Origin: Polynucleobacter meluiroseus
GTDB lineage: Bacteria > Pseudomonadota > Gammaproteobacteria > Burkholderiales > Burkholderiaceae
Reading direction: 5' to 3'
Length of the DNA stretch: 7,321 nt
Assembly: GCA_943329505.2 (NCBI GenBank)
Contig: CALQED020000053.1
Coordinates: forward strand, 1-7,321
Shown: piece after piece, positions 1 to 5,992 of the stretch
Numbering within the stretch: position 1 is the stretch's first letter
Layout of the letters: the number at the start of each line of letters is the position of its first letter
Made by a program: the position numbers and the translations under genes
Notes under the pieces: model-generated
Database searches by the model: none
The model's input: the letters and a program-made list of their open reading frames with translations, nothing else
Told to the model about the DNA's origin: nothing

Positions 1-804
1 GCATGGAAAGCTGGAGCTGAAACTGTTGCCCTTCATCAACAGCTAGCCTCGATGCGTGATGGCGGCACTTATGCCCTCAGCATTCCAGAAGCCCCTTATC
101 GCTGCCCTCCTGGGCCTTATGAACGTGCCTGCCAGGTCGCTAGCTACTTCAAGCAAAATAAGCCGAAGTCAAAAGTGCTGATCTTGGACGCTAATCAAGA
201 TGTCACCTCTAAAGGTGCCTTGTTTAAGAAGGTATGGGCTGAACAATACCCAGGAATGATCGAGTATTTACCCAAACATAACGTCACCGCAGTTGATGCC
301 AAAACGAAAACGATTAAGTTTGAAATTCAAGATGATGTCAAAGCAGATGTATTGAATTTGCTGCCTGCGATGAGTGCTGGTGAAATTGCCGTCAAAACGG
401 GTCTTGCTAATTCCAATGGACGTTGGGTCAATGTCAACTTCATCAATTTTGAATCGACTGCCCAAAAAGATATTCATGTGCTGGGCGACTCCATTCAGGT
501 GGCTTTTGCGATGCCTAAATCAGGACATATGGCTAACCAACATGCGAAGGTTGCGGCTGCAGCCATTGTTGCTGAATTGAGTGGTTGGGAAATGAATCCT
601 GCGCCTGTTTTAACTAATACTTGCTACAGCTTTGTGAATGCCAAAGAGGTTGTTCACGTCGCCAGCGTTCATCAATACATCGCGGCCGAGAAAACCTTTA
701 AGCCAGCGCCTGGTTCTGGGGGGGTCTCACCAGGGCCTACTACCTTAGAGGGCGTTTATGCCTGGGGGTGGGCACGCAACATCTGGGCTGACACACTCGG
801 TTAA
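1..804 (+). CDS. fccB: Flavocytochrome c sulfide dehydrogenase (FCSD) flavoprotein subunit, C-terminal part
   Basis: This frame is open from the first base of the window, so the gene is cut at its 5' end and 267 residues are visible. FCSD flavoproteins (FccB/SoxF) are periplasmic FAD enzymes that oxidise sulfide to sulfur and pass electrons to a c-type cytochrome partner. Visible signatures are PYRCPPGPYERA (Cys at visible residue 35) and NTCYSF (Cys 208). In characterised FccB these two positions carry the redox disulfide next to the flavin, and the spacing here fits. The segment DIHVLGDS (about 156-163) resembles the FAD-binding GD motif, and AMPKSGHMANQHAKVAA follows it. The C-terminal FCSD flavin-binding domain ends in a WARNIWADTLG tail typical of the family. 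The ATG at 52 is internal, since homology continues upstream of it. The N-terminal Rossmann fold, the signal peptide and any cytochrome gene (fccA/soxE) lie outside the window. It could equally be named soxF. Confidence 0.9.
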   Translation, partial: AWKAGAETVALHQQLASMRDGGTYALSIPEAPYRCPPGPYERACQVASYFKQNKPKSKVLILDANQDVTSKGALFKKVWAEQYPGMIEYLPKHNVTAVDAKTKTIKFEIQDDVKADVLNLLPAMSAGEIAVKTGLANSNGRWVNVNFINFESTAQKDIHVLGDSIQVAFAMPKSGHMANQHAKVAAAAIVAELSGWEMNPAPVLTNTCYSFVNAKEVVHVASVHQYIAAEKTFKPAPGSGGVSPGPTTLEGVYAWGWARNIWADTLG

Positions 805-822
805 GGTTGAGCCAGATTAACA

Positions 823-862
823 CTTGTAAAAAAAGAGGTTATTAGGCCTCTTTTTTTACAAG
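823..862 (+). terminator. Strong intrinsic terminator after the FCSD gene
   Basis: A perfect 16-bp inverted repeat (arms 823-838 and 847-862, CTTGTAAAAAAAGAGG and its exact reverse complement) encloses an 8-nt loop. The core GAGG/CCTC stem is followed by seven T. The matching seven A on the other arm mean it could also work on the opposite strand. It begins 18 nt after the FCSD stop codon and separates this gene from psiE. Confidence 0.92.
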
Positions 863-882
863 ATCTATTTGGCAAATATACT
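855..882 (+). promoter_or_regulatory. Candidate sigma-70 promoter for psiE-pirin
   Basis: TTTACA (855-860, five of six to TTGACA) is followed after 16 bp by TATACT (877-882, five of six to TATAAT). This would start transcription near 889 and leave a leader of about 24 nt before the ATG at 913. The -35 box lies within the descending arm of the upstream terminator hairpin. The call rests on pattern matching only. Confidence 0.5.
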
Positions 883-912
883 GAAGTCTATCGACAAAAC
901 CATGGAGGCTAT

Positions 913-1371
913 ATGAGTATGACCCCTTCTTCGCCAAAAGATGCCGCTAAGATCGAAACTACCATTGAAAAATGGACGGTTCCGCTTGGCAACCTTTTTG
1001 TCTCCCTATTCCATCGCATTGCATTATTTGGAATTGGCGCTGCTACCGTCTGGTCTTCTGCTGTTGCATTCATTGGAATGGTGAATAAAGGCTCAGCCTC
1101 GATTGAGGACTTGCTACTACTGTTCATCTATTTGGAGATCGGTGCGATGGTAGGCATCTATTTCAAGACAAATCACATGCCTGTGCGCTTCTTGATTTAT
1201 GTTGCCATTACCGCAGTGACTCGCTTAATCATTGATTTGGTCAATACCAAACATGAGGCAGACCTTCCTATTCTTTACATGGGACTCACGATTCTCATTT
1301 TGGCAATTGCAAATGCTGTGGTACGTTACGCTTCTTTCAAATTCCCCAGCAGAACCAGTGATAGCGAATAA
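913..1371 (+). CDS. psiE: PsiE-family (phosphate-starvation-inducible E) membrane protein
   Basis: A 152-residue inner-membrane protein with four hydrophobic segments, at about 36-57, 65-83, 92-109 and 119-137. It has charged, hydrophilic ends and no signal peptide. The stretch from IYLEIGAMVGIYF through MPVRFLIYVAITAVTRLIID (about 72-108) matches the conserved PsiE core, including the charged residues E75, R92, R104 and D108 within or beside the membrane segments. Length fits the family. PsiE was named from phosphate-starvation induction in Escherichia coli, and its biochemical role is not established, so no function is assigned. GGAGG at 904-908 lies 4 nt before the ATG at 913. The second ATG at 919 (residue 3) would have a 10-nt spacing and is a possible alternative. 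No Pho-box-like direct repeat is apparent upstream. The gene follows a strong terminator and probably shares a transcript with the pirin gene 25 nt downstream. Confidence 0.82.
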   Translation: MSMTPSSPKDAAKIETTIEKWTVPLGNLFVSLFHRIALFGIGAATVWSSAVAFIGMVNKGSASIEDLLLLFIYLEIGAMVGIYFKTNHMPVRFLIYVAITAVTRLIIDLVNTKHEADLPILYMGLTILILAIANAVVRYASFKFPSRTSDSE

Positions 1372-1396
1372 TGACAGATTTAGATTGATTTAAAAG

Positions 1397-2098
1397 ATGC
1401 TATTACTCCGAAAATCCCAAGACAGAGGCTATGCAGATCATGGCTGGCTCAAGAGCTTTCACTCTTTCTCTTTCGCCGGATACCATGACCCCCAATTTAT
1501 GGGTTGGGGTAATTTGAGAGTCATCAATGAGGACCGCGTCGCACCAGGGATGGGGTTTGGTAAACATAGTCATCGCAATATGGAAATCATTAGCTATGTT
1601 TTATCGGGTGAATTAGCGCATGAAGATAGCATGGGGAACATCAAAGGGATTCCGCCTGGAGATATTCAACGTATGAGCGCAGGTGCCGGCGTCACGCACA
1701 GTGAATTTAATTATGCTAAAGATCAAAGTACCCATTTCTTGCAAATTTGGATTGAACCTAGCACTCTAGAAATTGCGCCGAGCTATGAACAGAAGACTAT
1801 TCCGCAGGCAAATAAACTGGGTAAGCTTTGCTTAGTTGCATCAGCCAATGGTCAAGATGGATCCATTGCTTTATCAGCTGATGCAAAAGTGTATGCAGGG
1901 CTCTTTGATGGCGATCAATCGGCAAAGCTAGCAATAGATCCTCATCGCAAAGCCTATGTTCATCTGATACGAGGCTCGCTAGATATCAATGGCCAGACCT
2001 TGAGTAGTGGTGATGCACTACTCATCCAAGATGAGAATCATTTGAGCCTCACTAATGGAAAAAACGCTGAAGTCCTTATATTCGACCTCAGCGCTTAG
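1397..2098 (+). CDS. Pirin family bicupin protein (YhhW-like)
   Basis: A 233-residue cytoplasmic pirin that is collinear with E. coli YhhW through the whole length. The N-terminal cupin holds the four expected metal ligands H57, H59 (GKHSHRNME), H101 and E103 (GAGVTHSEF), the same positions as in YhhW. Other family hallmarks are the segment DHGWLKSFHSFSF (14-26) and YVLSGELAHEDSMGN (67-81). The C-terminal cupin (about 145-233) lacks a histidine metal set, as is usual. Bacterial pirins are metal-binding proteins, and some have quercetin 2,3-dioxygenase activity. The physiological role is generally unclear, so only the family is assigned. The start is fixed by homology at the N-terminus (MLLLRKSQDRG) and by an in-frame stop directly upstream at 1391. 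It has almost no Shine-Dalgarno sequence, which suggests reliance on translation from psiE 25 nt upstream. Its last codons contain the terminator of the convergent operon. Confidence 0.92.
   Translation: MLLLRKSQDRGYADHGWLKSFHSFSFAGYHDPQFMGWGNLRVINEDRVAPGMGFGKHSHRNMEIISYVLSGELAHEDSMGNIKGIPPGDIQRMSAGAGVTHSEFNYAKDQSTHFLQIWIEPSTLEIAPSYEQKTIPQANKLGKLCLVASANGQDGSIALSADAKVYAGLFDGDQSAKLAIDPHRKAYVHLIRGSLDINGQTLSSGDALLIQDENHLSLTNGKNAEVLIFDLSA
2059..2093 (-). terminator. Intrinsic terminator of the leftward operon, inside the pirin gene
   Basis: Read leftward, the arm at 2093-2084 (CGCTGAGGTC) pairs with 2074-2065 (GACTTCAGCG) over 10 bp with one G-U wobble. The loop is 9 nt, and six U (2064-2059) follow at once. 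On the + strand the same site has an A-C mismatch and no U run, so it is polarised for the leftward transcript. It lies 33-67 nt past the tctC stop, within the final pirin codons. The prediction is from sequence only. Confidence 0.75.
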
Positions 2099-2125
2099 CT
2101 GGTGAAACTCATCATCTGCGCAGAT

Positions 2126-3097
2126 TTAATCTAACTTAATCTTTGCTTTCTCGATCACCACTTTCCAGCGAGCAATATCCGAGAAATACAAGTCTGAAAA
2201 TTGCTGGGTATTCATCGGAGCAATTTGTACGCCAGACTTTTGAAAGCGGTCCTTCATCTCAGGAGTATCTAAGATTCTCAAAACAGAATTATTTAACTCT
2301 TTAATAATTGCTGGAGGTGTGCCTGCTGGCACAAATATTCCCTGCCACAAAGTCATCTCATAGCCCTTAACGCCTGCCTCTTGCATAGTCAACAATTCTG
2401 GGGCGCCACTAAAACGATTTTTACTGGTCACTGCCAGTGCTTTGACTTTATCGCCCTTATATAACGGTAGGCCCACAGGCATACCTGAGAAGTAAAAATC
2501 AATCTGCCCACCCATTAAGTCAGTTGCTGCTGGCGCGCCACCTTTATAGGGAATATGAATTGCTTGTAATCCTGCGGTGGCCAGAAATAACTCTCCAGCC
2601 ATGTGATCCGAGTTGCCAATTCCAGAAGAACCATAACTCATCTTTCCTGGGTCTGCTTTCAGCATTGCGACTAAATCCGCCACTGATTTGACCGGTAAAT
2701 TCATATTCGTAATCAAGATATGCGGAGTTGCTGCAACCCCTACAACAGGTAGTAAGTCTTTTTGACCATTAAATGGTAACTTTGGATTTGCCGCTACATT
2801 GATTGCCAAGCCGTTTTGTGCAAACAAAATGGTATAGCCATCTGGAGTACTTTTGGCCGTAGCGTCTGCCGCTAAGCTACCGGCTGCACCACCGCGATTC
2901 TCAACAATGATGGGCTGCTTCAGAGCCAAACTCAGATCATTGGCAATGATTCTGCCAACAATATCCGTTGAACTTCCTGGCGCATAGCCAATCATCATTT
3001 TGATAGGCTTATCTGGGTAAGCAGCGAATGCTGAACCCATCAGCACTGGCAATACCACTGCAGTTATCGCTATGTTTTTTATTAATTTTTTAAACAT
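2126..3097 (-). CDS. TctC/Bug-type tripartite tricarboxylate transporter substrate-binding protein
   Basis: A 323-residue periplasmic binding protein of the Bug family, which captures carboxylates or related small acids. A signal peptide is clear: MFKKLIKN, a hydrophobic core to about residue 24, then AFA-AYP with predicted cleavage after residue 25. The mature N-terminus YPDKPIKMMIGYAPGSSTDIVGR and the IVENRGGAAG motif (about 70-79) are characteristic of the fold. The region GSSGIGNSDHMAGELF and the HIPYKGGAPAATDLMGGQID segment also follow the family pattern. The start at 3097 is chosen because GGAGGAG (3109-3103) lies 5 nt upstream and the signal peptide begins there. An ATG at 3115 would translate through the ribosome binding site. 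No TctA or TctB membrane gene is nearby, as is common for the many orphan Bug proteins of betaproteobacteria. Last gene of a four-gene leftward operon, 30 nt after the dehydrogenase. Ligand unknown. Confidence 0.93.
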   Translation of the reverse strand: MFKKLIKNIAITAVVLPVLMGSAFAAYPDKPIKMMIGYAPGSSTDIVGRIIANDLSLALKQPIIVENRGGAAGSLAADATAKSTPDGYTILFAQNGLAINVAANPKLPFNGQKDLLPVVGVAATPHILITNMNLPVKSVADLVAMLKADPGKMSYGSSGIGNSDHMAGELFLATAGLQAIHIPYKGGAPAATDLMGGQIDFYFSGMPVGLPLYKGDKVKALAVTSKNRFSGAPELLTMQEAGVKGYEMTLWQGIFVPAGTPPAIIKELNNSVLRILDTPEMKDRFQKSGVQIAPMNTQQFSDLYFSDIARWKVVIEKAKIKLD

Positions 3098-3102
3098 ATT
3101 GT

Positions 3103-3109
3103 CTCCTCC
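3103..3109 (-). promoter_or_regulatory. Shine-Dalgarno site that sets the tctC start
   Basis: The reverse strand reads GGAGGAG, then ACAAT, then ATG at 3097. This near-perfect site with a 5-nt spacer would be internal coding sequence (codons 3-5) if translation began at the ATG at 3115. It therefore supports the shorter start. Confidence 0.85.
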
Positions 3110-3127
3110 GGTCATTGTGTCAATTCT

Positions 3128-4177
3128 TTATAACTTCAAAGCAGGAATACCGCACTCCTGAGCGCAAGTGTTTAATGCTTCGATCAATTCAGGTGACAGC
3201 GGAATCCCTACCCGAGTTCTTTCGGCCATTGTCTTGGCAGCGCCTTCGCCCGGCACTCGAATTTCTTTGACTCCAGGAAGAGTGCTTGAATTTTTGAGAT
3301 CGCTCACTAAGTCGATGACCCTCTGGACAAATGCCTCTTTGTCTCCAAAGGCACTAGGATCAACCGCAATAATGGTTTGTCCAGTATTGGTAATCAAATC
3401 ATGGTGCGCATTGAAATCAACCGTTCCTTTGCCCACAGCCGCATTATTTAAAGCCCCTGCGAGCAAGCCAATCATGACAGCTAAGCCATAGCCCTTATAA
3501 CCCCCGATAGGCAGTAATGAGCCTTCAGAAGATCTTTTGGGATCGGTGATAGGTTTGCCTTGACGATCAATCATCCAATCATCTGGAATAGACTCACCTT
3601 TTTGTGCGGCTACTTTGACTTTTCCATAGGCAGCTACAGTGGTGGCGATATCTAAGAGCACAATTGGCTCATCGCCTGCTGGCACAGCAATTGCGATTGG
3701 ATTAGTCGATAGTAGTAAATCAATGCCGCCCCATGGCGCCATATGATTGGCATTCCCCACTGCCATATAAATTCCAATATATCCGTGCTCTGCTAGCTTA
3801 CGAACATATACAGAAGCTGCTCCTGAATGATTGCCAAAGTGACTGCCAACCCAGCAGACACTGTGTTGCTTTACTTTTTTGATCGCCAAGTCTACGGCTT
3901 TATTCATGACCAAATGGCCTAGGGCATTGTCACCATTGATGAGTGCTGTTGCACCTTGCTCGCGCTCAATATGAATATTCGGATTGAGGTTAACGCCACC
4001 TGCCCGAATTCTTTTGAGATACGCTGGCAAACGGAAAATGCCATGTCCATCTGCTCCAGCCAAATCAGACTTCACCATCAGATTGGCAATGATGTCTGCA
4101 TCTCCAACCGGAACTTTCTCGGCCTGCAATGCGCTAGAGATAAAGTTTTCAGCATCGGCAATAGATAAATATTTCAT
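3128..4177 (-). CDS. Malate/L-lactate/ureidoglycolate dehydrogenase family (Ldh_2) oxidoreductase
   Basis: A 349-residue cytoplasmic NAD(P)-dependent oxidoreductase of the family that includes malate, sulfolactate, ureidoglycolate and 2,3-diketogulonate dehydrogenases/reductases. These interconvert 2-hydroxy and 2-oxo acids without the classical Rossmann fold. Visible signatures are DGHGIFRLP (H45, R49), GNHSGAASVY (H117, matching the family's conserved NHFG histidine), APWGG (147-151), TNPIA (158-162), the DWMIDRQGKPITDP loop (200-213) and GGYKGYGL (225-232). Length is normal. The gene follows the regulator's stop by 6 nt. Its Shine-Dalgarno-like AGAGG (4193-4189) lies inside the regulator's last codons, so translation is probably coupled. 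The neighbours (lactonase, binding protein, and the divergent dehydratase and dehydrogenase) suggest a hydroxy-acid or sugar-acid substrate. Family membership is secure, but substrate and cofactor cannot be read. Confidence 0.92.
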   Translation of the reverse strand: MKYLSIADAENFISSALQAEKVPVGDADIIANLMVKSDLAGADGHGIFRLPAYLKRIRAGGVNLNPNIHIEREQGATALINGDNALGHLVMNKAVDLAIKKVKQHSVCWVGSHFGNHSGAASVYVRKLAEHGYIGIYMAVGNANHMAPWGGIDLLLSTNPIAIAVPAGDEPIVLLDIATTVAAYGKVKVAAQKGESIPDDWMIDRQGKPITDPKRSSEGSLLPIGGYKGYGLAVMIGLLAGALNNAAVGKGTVDFNAHHDLITNTGQTIIAVDPSAFGDKEAFVQRVIDLVSDLKNSSTLPGVKEIRVPGEGAAKTMAERTRVGIPLSPELIEALNTCAQECGIPALKL

Positions 4178-4183
4178 AGTGAG

Positions 4184-4918
4184 TTAAACCTCTGAGCTTG
4201 CTTTAAATTCCATACTGTAGACATATTTATTTTCAGGGTGATGTGTAACCGTCACCTCAAACAACTTATCTTGATCATCAAAGTAGCGTCGAATAATGAC
4301 CAAACAAGAAGTATCTGGGCTGATATTCAATTTTGTCGCAATCTGTGGTGTCGTAAGAGCAGCATATACATCCACTTCTGCCCTTTCAATCCGAGCCCCA
4401 TATTTTTTCTCGATCTGCTCATACACCATGACTTGGGTATGCTCAGGATCTTTCGTCAGGGAAGCAAACTGCGGCAAGATATAGATGTCAGTCCAAGCAA
4501 TCACTTCTTCGACCCGTTGACGCTTACGAATGCCGCCAATGTGATACCAAGAAGACCCCACTGGTGCTCCAACAATTTGGCTTAAAGCCTCATCTAACTC
4601 AATATATTCTTCAACAAGATTTTGTCGGTAGGTATCTCGCGAATAACTCAATATATCAATTGGAGAATTGAAGCTTTGTGTAAAGCGCCGTAAACGCTGC
4701 CGCGATACGACCTTGGTGGGTGCGCCTTGACGACGAAAAATGAGGCCATTCGTCTCTAGGATTTGCAAAGCATGTCGTAATGTATGTCGACTAGATTGAA
4801 AATCCCGACAAAGGTCTGCCTCCGCTGGCAAGACTGATCCCACCGGCCAGTCACCGTTATAAATACGCTGTTCTAGCGTATTTGCTAAAAATTTATATAA
4901 CGGTAAGCGCTCGGCCAC
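4184..4918 (-). CDS. GntR family, HutC subfamily transcriptional regulator (UTRA domain)
   Basis: With the GTG start at 4918 the protein has 244 residues, usual for HutC-type regulators. Residues 5-75 form the GntR winged helix: LPLYKFLANTLEQRI, then GSVLPAEADLCRDF, then SSRHTLRHALQILETNGLI as recognition helix and wing. The rest (about 95-240) fits a UTRA ligand-binding domain that senses a small effector, with SWYHIGGIRKR and a closing FEVTVTHHPENKY. The frame stays open upstream to an ATG at 5026. The extra 36 residues, however, overlap the end of the lactonase gene and add nothing GntR-like. GTG 4918 lies one base after the lactonase stop, and TTG 4933 is a second option. No good Shine-Dalgarno sequence precedes either, so coupling to lactonase translation is likely. 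The regulator probably controls its own operon and the divergent genes through the paired dyads at 5871-5888 and 5969-5984. The effector is unknown, plausibly a pathway intermediate. Confidence 0.9.
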   Translation of the reverse strand: MAERLPLYKFLANTLEQRIYNGDWPVGSVLPAEADLCRDFQSSRHTLRHALQILETNGLIFRRQGAPTKVVSRQRLRRFTQSFNSPIDILSYSRDTYRQNLVEEYIELDEALSQIVGAPVGSSWYHIGGIRKRQRVEEVIAWTDIYILPQFASLTKDPEHTQVMVYEQIEKKYGARIERAEVDVYAALTTPQIATKLNISPDTSCLVIIRRYFDDQDKLFEVTVTHHPENKYVYSMEFKASSEV

Positions 4919-4919
4919 T

Positions 4920-5852
4920 TTAGGAAAGTCCAAACATTTTTTTGCCGGCGACAGGCACACGTGCCTTGAGAATATCGCCAGACAAAGATTCAGTAATGTA
5001 GAGGTCTTTACCATCAGCGCCACCAAAGCACATATTAGCCAAATGGTGGTGATGTGGATTCTCAGAGTAGATCAAGTGCGTTGGCAACATATTGCTATCA
5101 AATCTCCAGATGCCAACTCCAAGGTGACATACCAGCAAACCGTTTTCTGAATCCATCTCAATGCCATCAGGTCCTGCTACACCGCCTGTCAACTGCACTG
5201 CAACGCCAGTCTTAGAGACTGAACCATCAGCCATCAAAGGCAATCTCCAGATTTGTTGTGATCGAGTGGCTGCTACGAACACATGCTTTTCTTGGGTGTT
5301 TAAGGTAATGCCGTTCGGGCTTGGCACATTGAGCGCTAGACGATCTAATTGGCCATTAGCGCGCAATCTAAAGACGCGACCTGTAGGGTCAGCAATGCCA
5401 GTTTGTCCTTGGTCAGTGAAATACAGATCGCCATTCGAGGCGAAGTGCAAATCATTTAAGCCTTTGAAGTTTTCGCTATACATTGAACCCAAAATGGTTT
5501 CAATTTTTCCTGTCTTGGGATCTAGTGCGATTAAACCTGCTTTGTAGTCACAAATAAATGCGCGCCCATCCTTATGAAACTTCAAACCATTTGGCCAGCC
5601 ATCGTATTGGGTAATGAGCTCCCAATTGCCTTTTGTATCAATTCGGAAAACACGTCCAAACGGAATGTCTACAAACCATAAGTTACCTTCGCGATCGAAA
5701 GAAGGCCCCTCTAAAAAGCACTCTACCTCTGCACCCTGACGATTTGGATCAGACCAGCCTGTGCGGGATTTCTTCCTGAATTTCTCAGGCATTGTGGCAA
5801 AAACTTCCGTTTTAATTTTTTCAACGGGCTGGAAGGGATTATGCATAGTCAT
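4920..5852 (-). CDS. SMP-30/gluconolactonase/LRE family lactonase
   Basis: A 310-residue six-bladed beta-propeller hydrolase with no signal peptide, so probably cytoplasmic. Members open sugar-acid lactones using one divalent metal. The expected ligands are present: E48 in FLEGPSF, N180 in PSPNGI and D229 in GPDGI. N133 in GLNDLHF is the usual additional active-site residue. Blade motifs such as GNLWFVDI, GDLYFTDQG and LYITES recur along the chain. A run of four histidines (267-270, ENPHHHHLANM) precedes the conserved NMCFGG segment. The start at 5852 has AAGGAG (5866-5861) 8 nt upstream; the ATG at 5846 would be too far. First gene of the leftward operon, ending one base before the regulator's start. 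Its place beside dehydrogenases and a sugar-acid dehydratase relative points to a lactone formed by oxidation of a sugar or sugar acid. The substrate is not determined by sequence. Confidence 0.92.
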   Translation of the reverse strand: MTMHNPFQPVEKIKTEVFATMPEKFRKKSRTGWSDPNRQGAEVECFLEGPSFDREGNLWFVDIPFGRVFRIDTKGNWELITQYDGWPNGLKFHKDGRAFICDYKAGLIALDPKTGKIETILGSMYSENFKGLNDLHFASNGDLYFTDQGQTGIADPTGRVFRLRANGQLDRLALNVPSPNGITLNTQEKHVFVAATRSQQIWRLPLMADGSVSKTGVAVQLTGGVAGPDGIEMDSENGLLVCHLGVGIWRFDSNMLPTHLIYSENPHHHHLANMCFGGADGKDLYITESLSGDILKARVPVAGKKMFGLS

Positions 5853-5870
5853 AAAGACGTCTCCTTGGAT

Positions 5871-5888
5871 AAGTTATACGGATAAGTT
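5871..5888. promoter_or_regulatory. Candidate operator 1 of the GntR/HutC regulator
   Basis: AAGTTATACGGATAAGTT is an 18-bp imperfect dyad (14 of 18 positions symmetric). It lies between the lactonase ribosome binding site and its likely promoter. The 16 bp at 5872-5887 match the inverted second site at 5969-5984 in 13 positions. An extra half copy, GGATAAGTT, abuts it at 5867-5875. The regulator assignment is inferred from proximity. Confidence 0.55.
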
Positions 5889-5919
5889 GTTTTATTCTTA
5901 AACTATTAAACCATAAATA

Positions 5920-5949
5920 ATGATAATCTTACGTTTTTAATGATCACAA
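5920..5949 (-). promoter_or_regulatory. Weak candidate promoter for the leftward lactonase operon
   Basis: On the reverse strand TTGTGA (5949-5944, four of six to consensus) and TATCAT (5925-5920, five of six) are 18 bp apart. Transcription would start near 5913 and place operator 1 about 25-42 nt downstream, suitable for a block to elongation. The region is AT-rich, so chance matches are likely. Confidence 0.3.
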
Positions 5950-5968
5950 GCGATCCAACTGAATTATT

Positions 5969-5984
5969 ACTTATTCGTATAGGT
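5969..5984. promoter_or_regulatory. Candidate operator 2 of the GntR/HutC regulator
   Basis: ACTTATTCGTATAGGT is a 16-bp imperfect dyad (12 of 16 symmetric). Its reverse complement shares TATACG-ATAAGT with operator 1. It ends 8 nt before the ATG of the rightward dehydrogenase and covers its weak AGG ribosome binding site (5981-5983). The two dyad centres are 97 bp apart. Confidence 0.5.
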
Positions 5985-5992
5985 TTAAAACT

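Larger units (their letters stand above)
5853..5992. promoter_or_regulatory. Divergent intergenic regulatory region
   Basis: This 140-bp AT-rich gap separates the leftward lactonase operon from the rightward dehydrogenase-dehydratase genes. It holds a direct repeat GGATAAGTT (5867-5875 and 5880-5888, 13-bp period), two dyads in opposite orientation near the two ends, and an AT-rich centre (about 5889-5942) that could hold both promoters. No convincing -35/-10 pair stands out for the rightward gene. GATAAT at 5922-5927 is a possible -10 element without a good -35. Confidence 0.7.

Noticed and set aside
52..804. ATG at 52 as the start of the FCSD gene
   Set aside because: The frame is open from base 1 and the upstream residues (AWKAGAETVALHQQLAS) continue FCSD homology, so the gene is cut by the window edge.
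805..912. Pho box expected upstream of a PsiE-family gene
   Set aside because: No pair of CTGTCAT-like direct repeats is seen, so phosphate control is not claimed.
2114..2125. Perfect 12-bp palindrome ATCTGCGCAGAT between pirin and tctC
   Set aside because: It leaves no loop for a hairpin and has no T run suited to either gene. It could be a protein site but is most likely chance, and the better terminator is at 2059-2093.
5161..5547. 128-codon forward frame opposite the lactonase
   Set aside because: The reverse-strand lactonase has all its catalytic residues over this interval, and the forward frame shows no domain.
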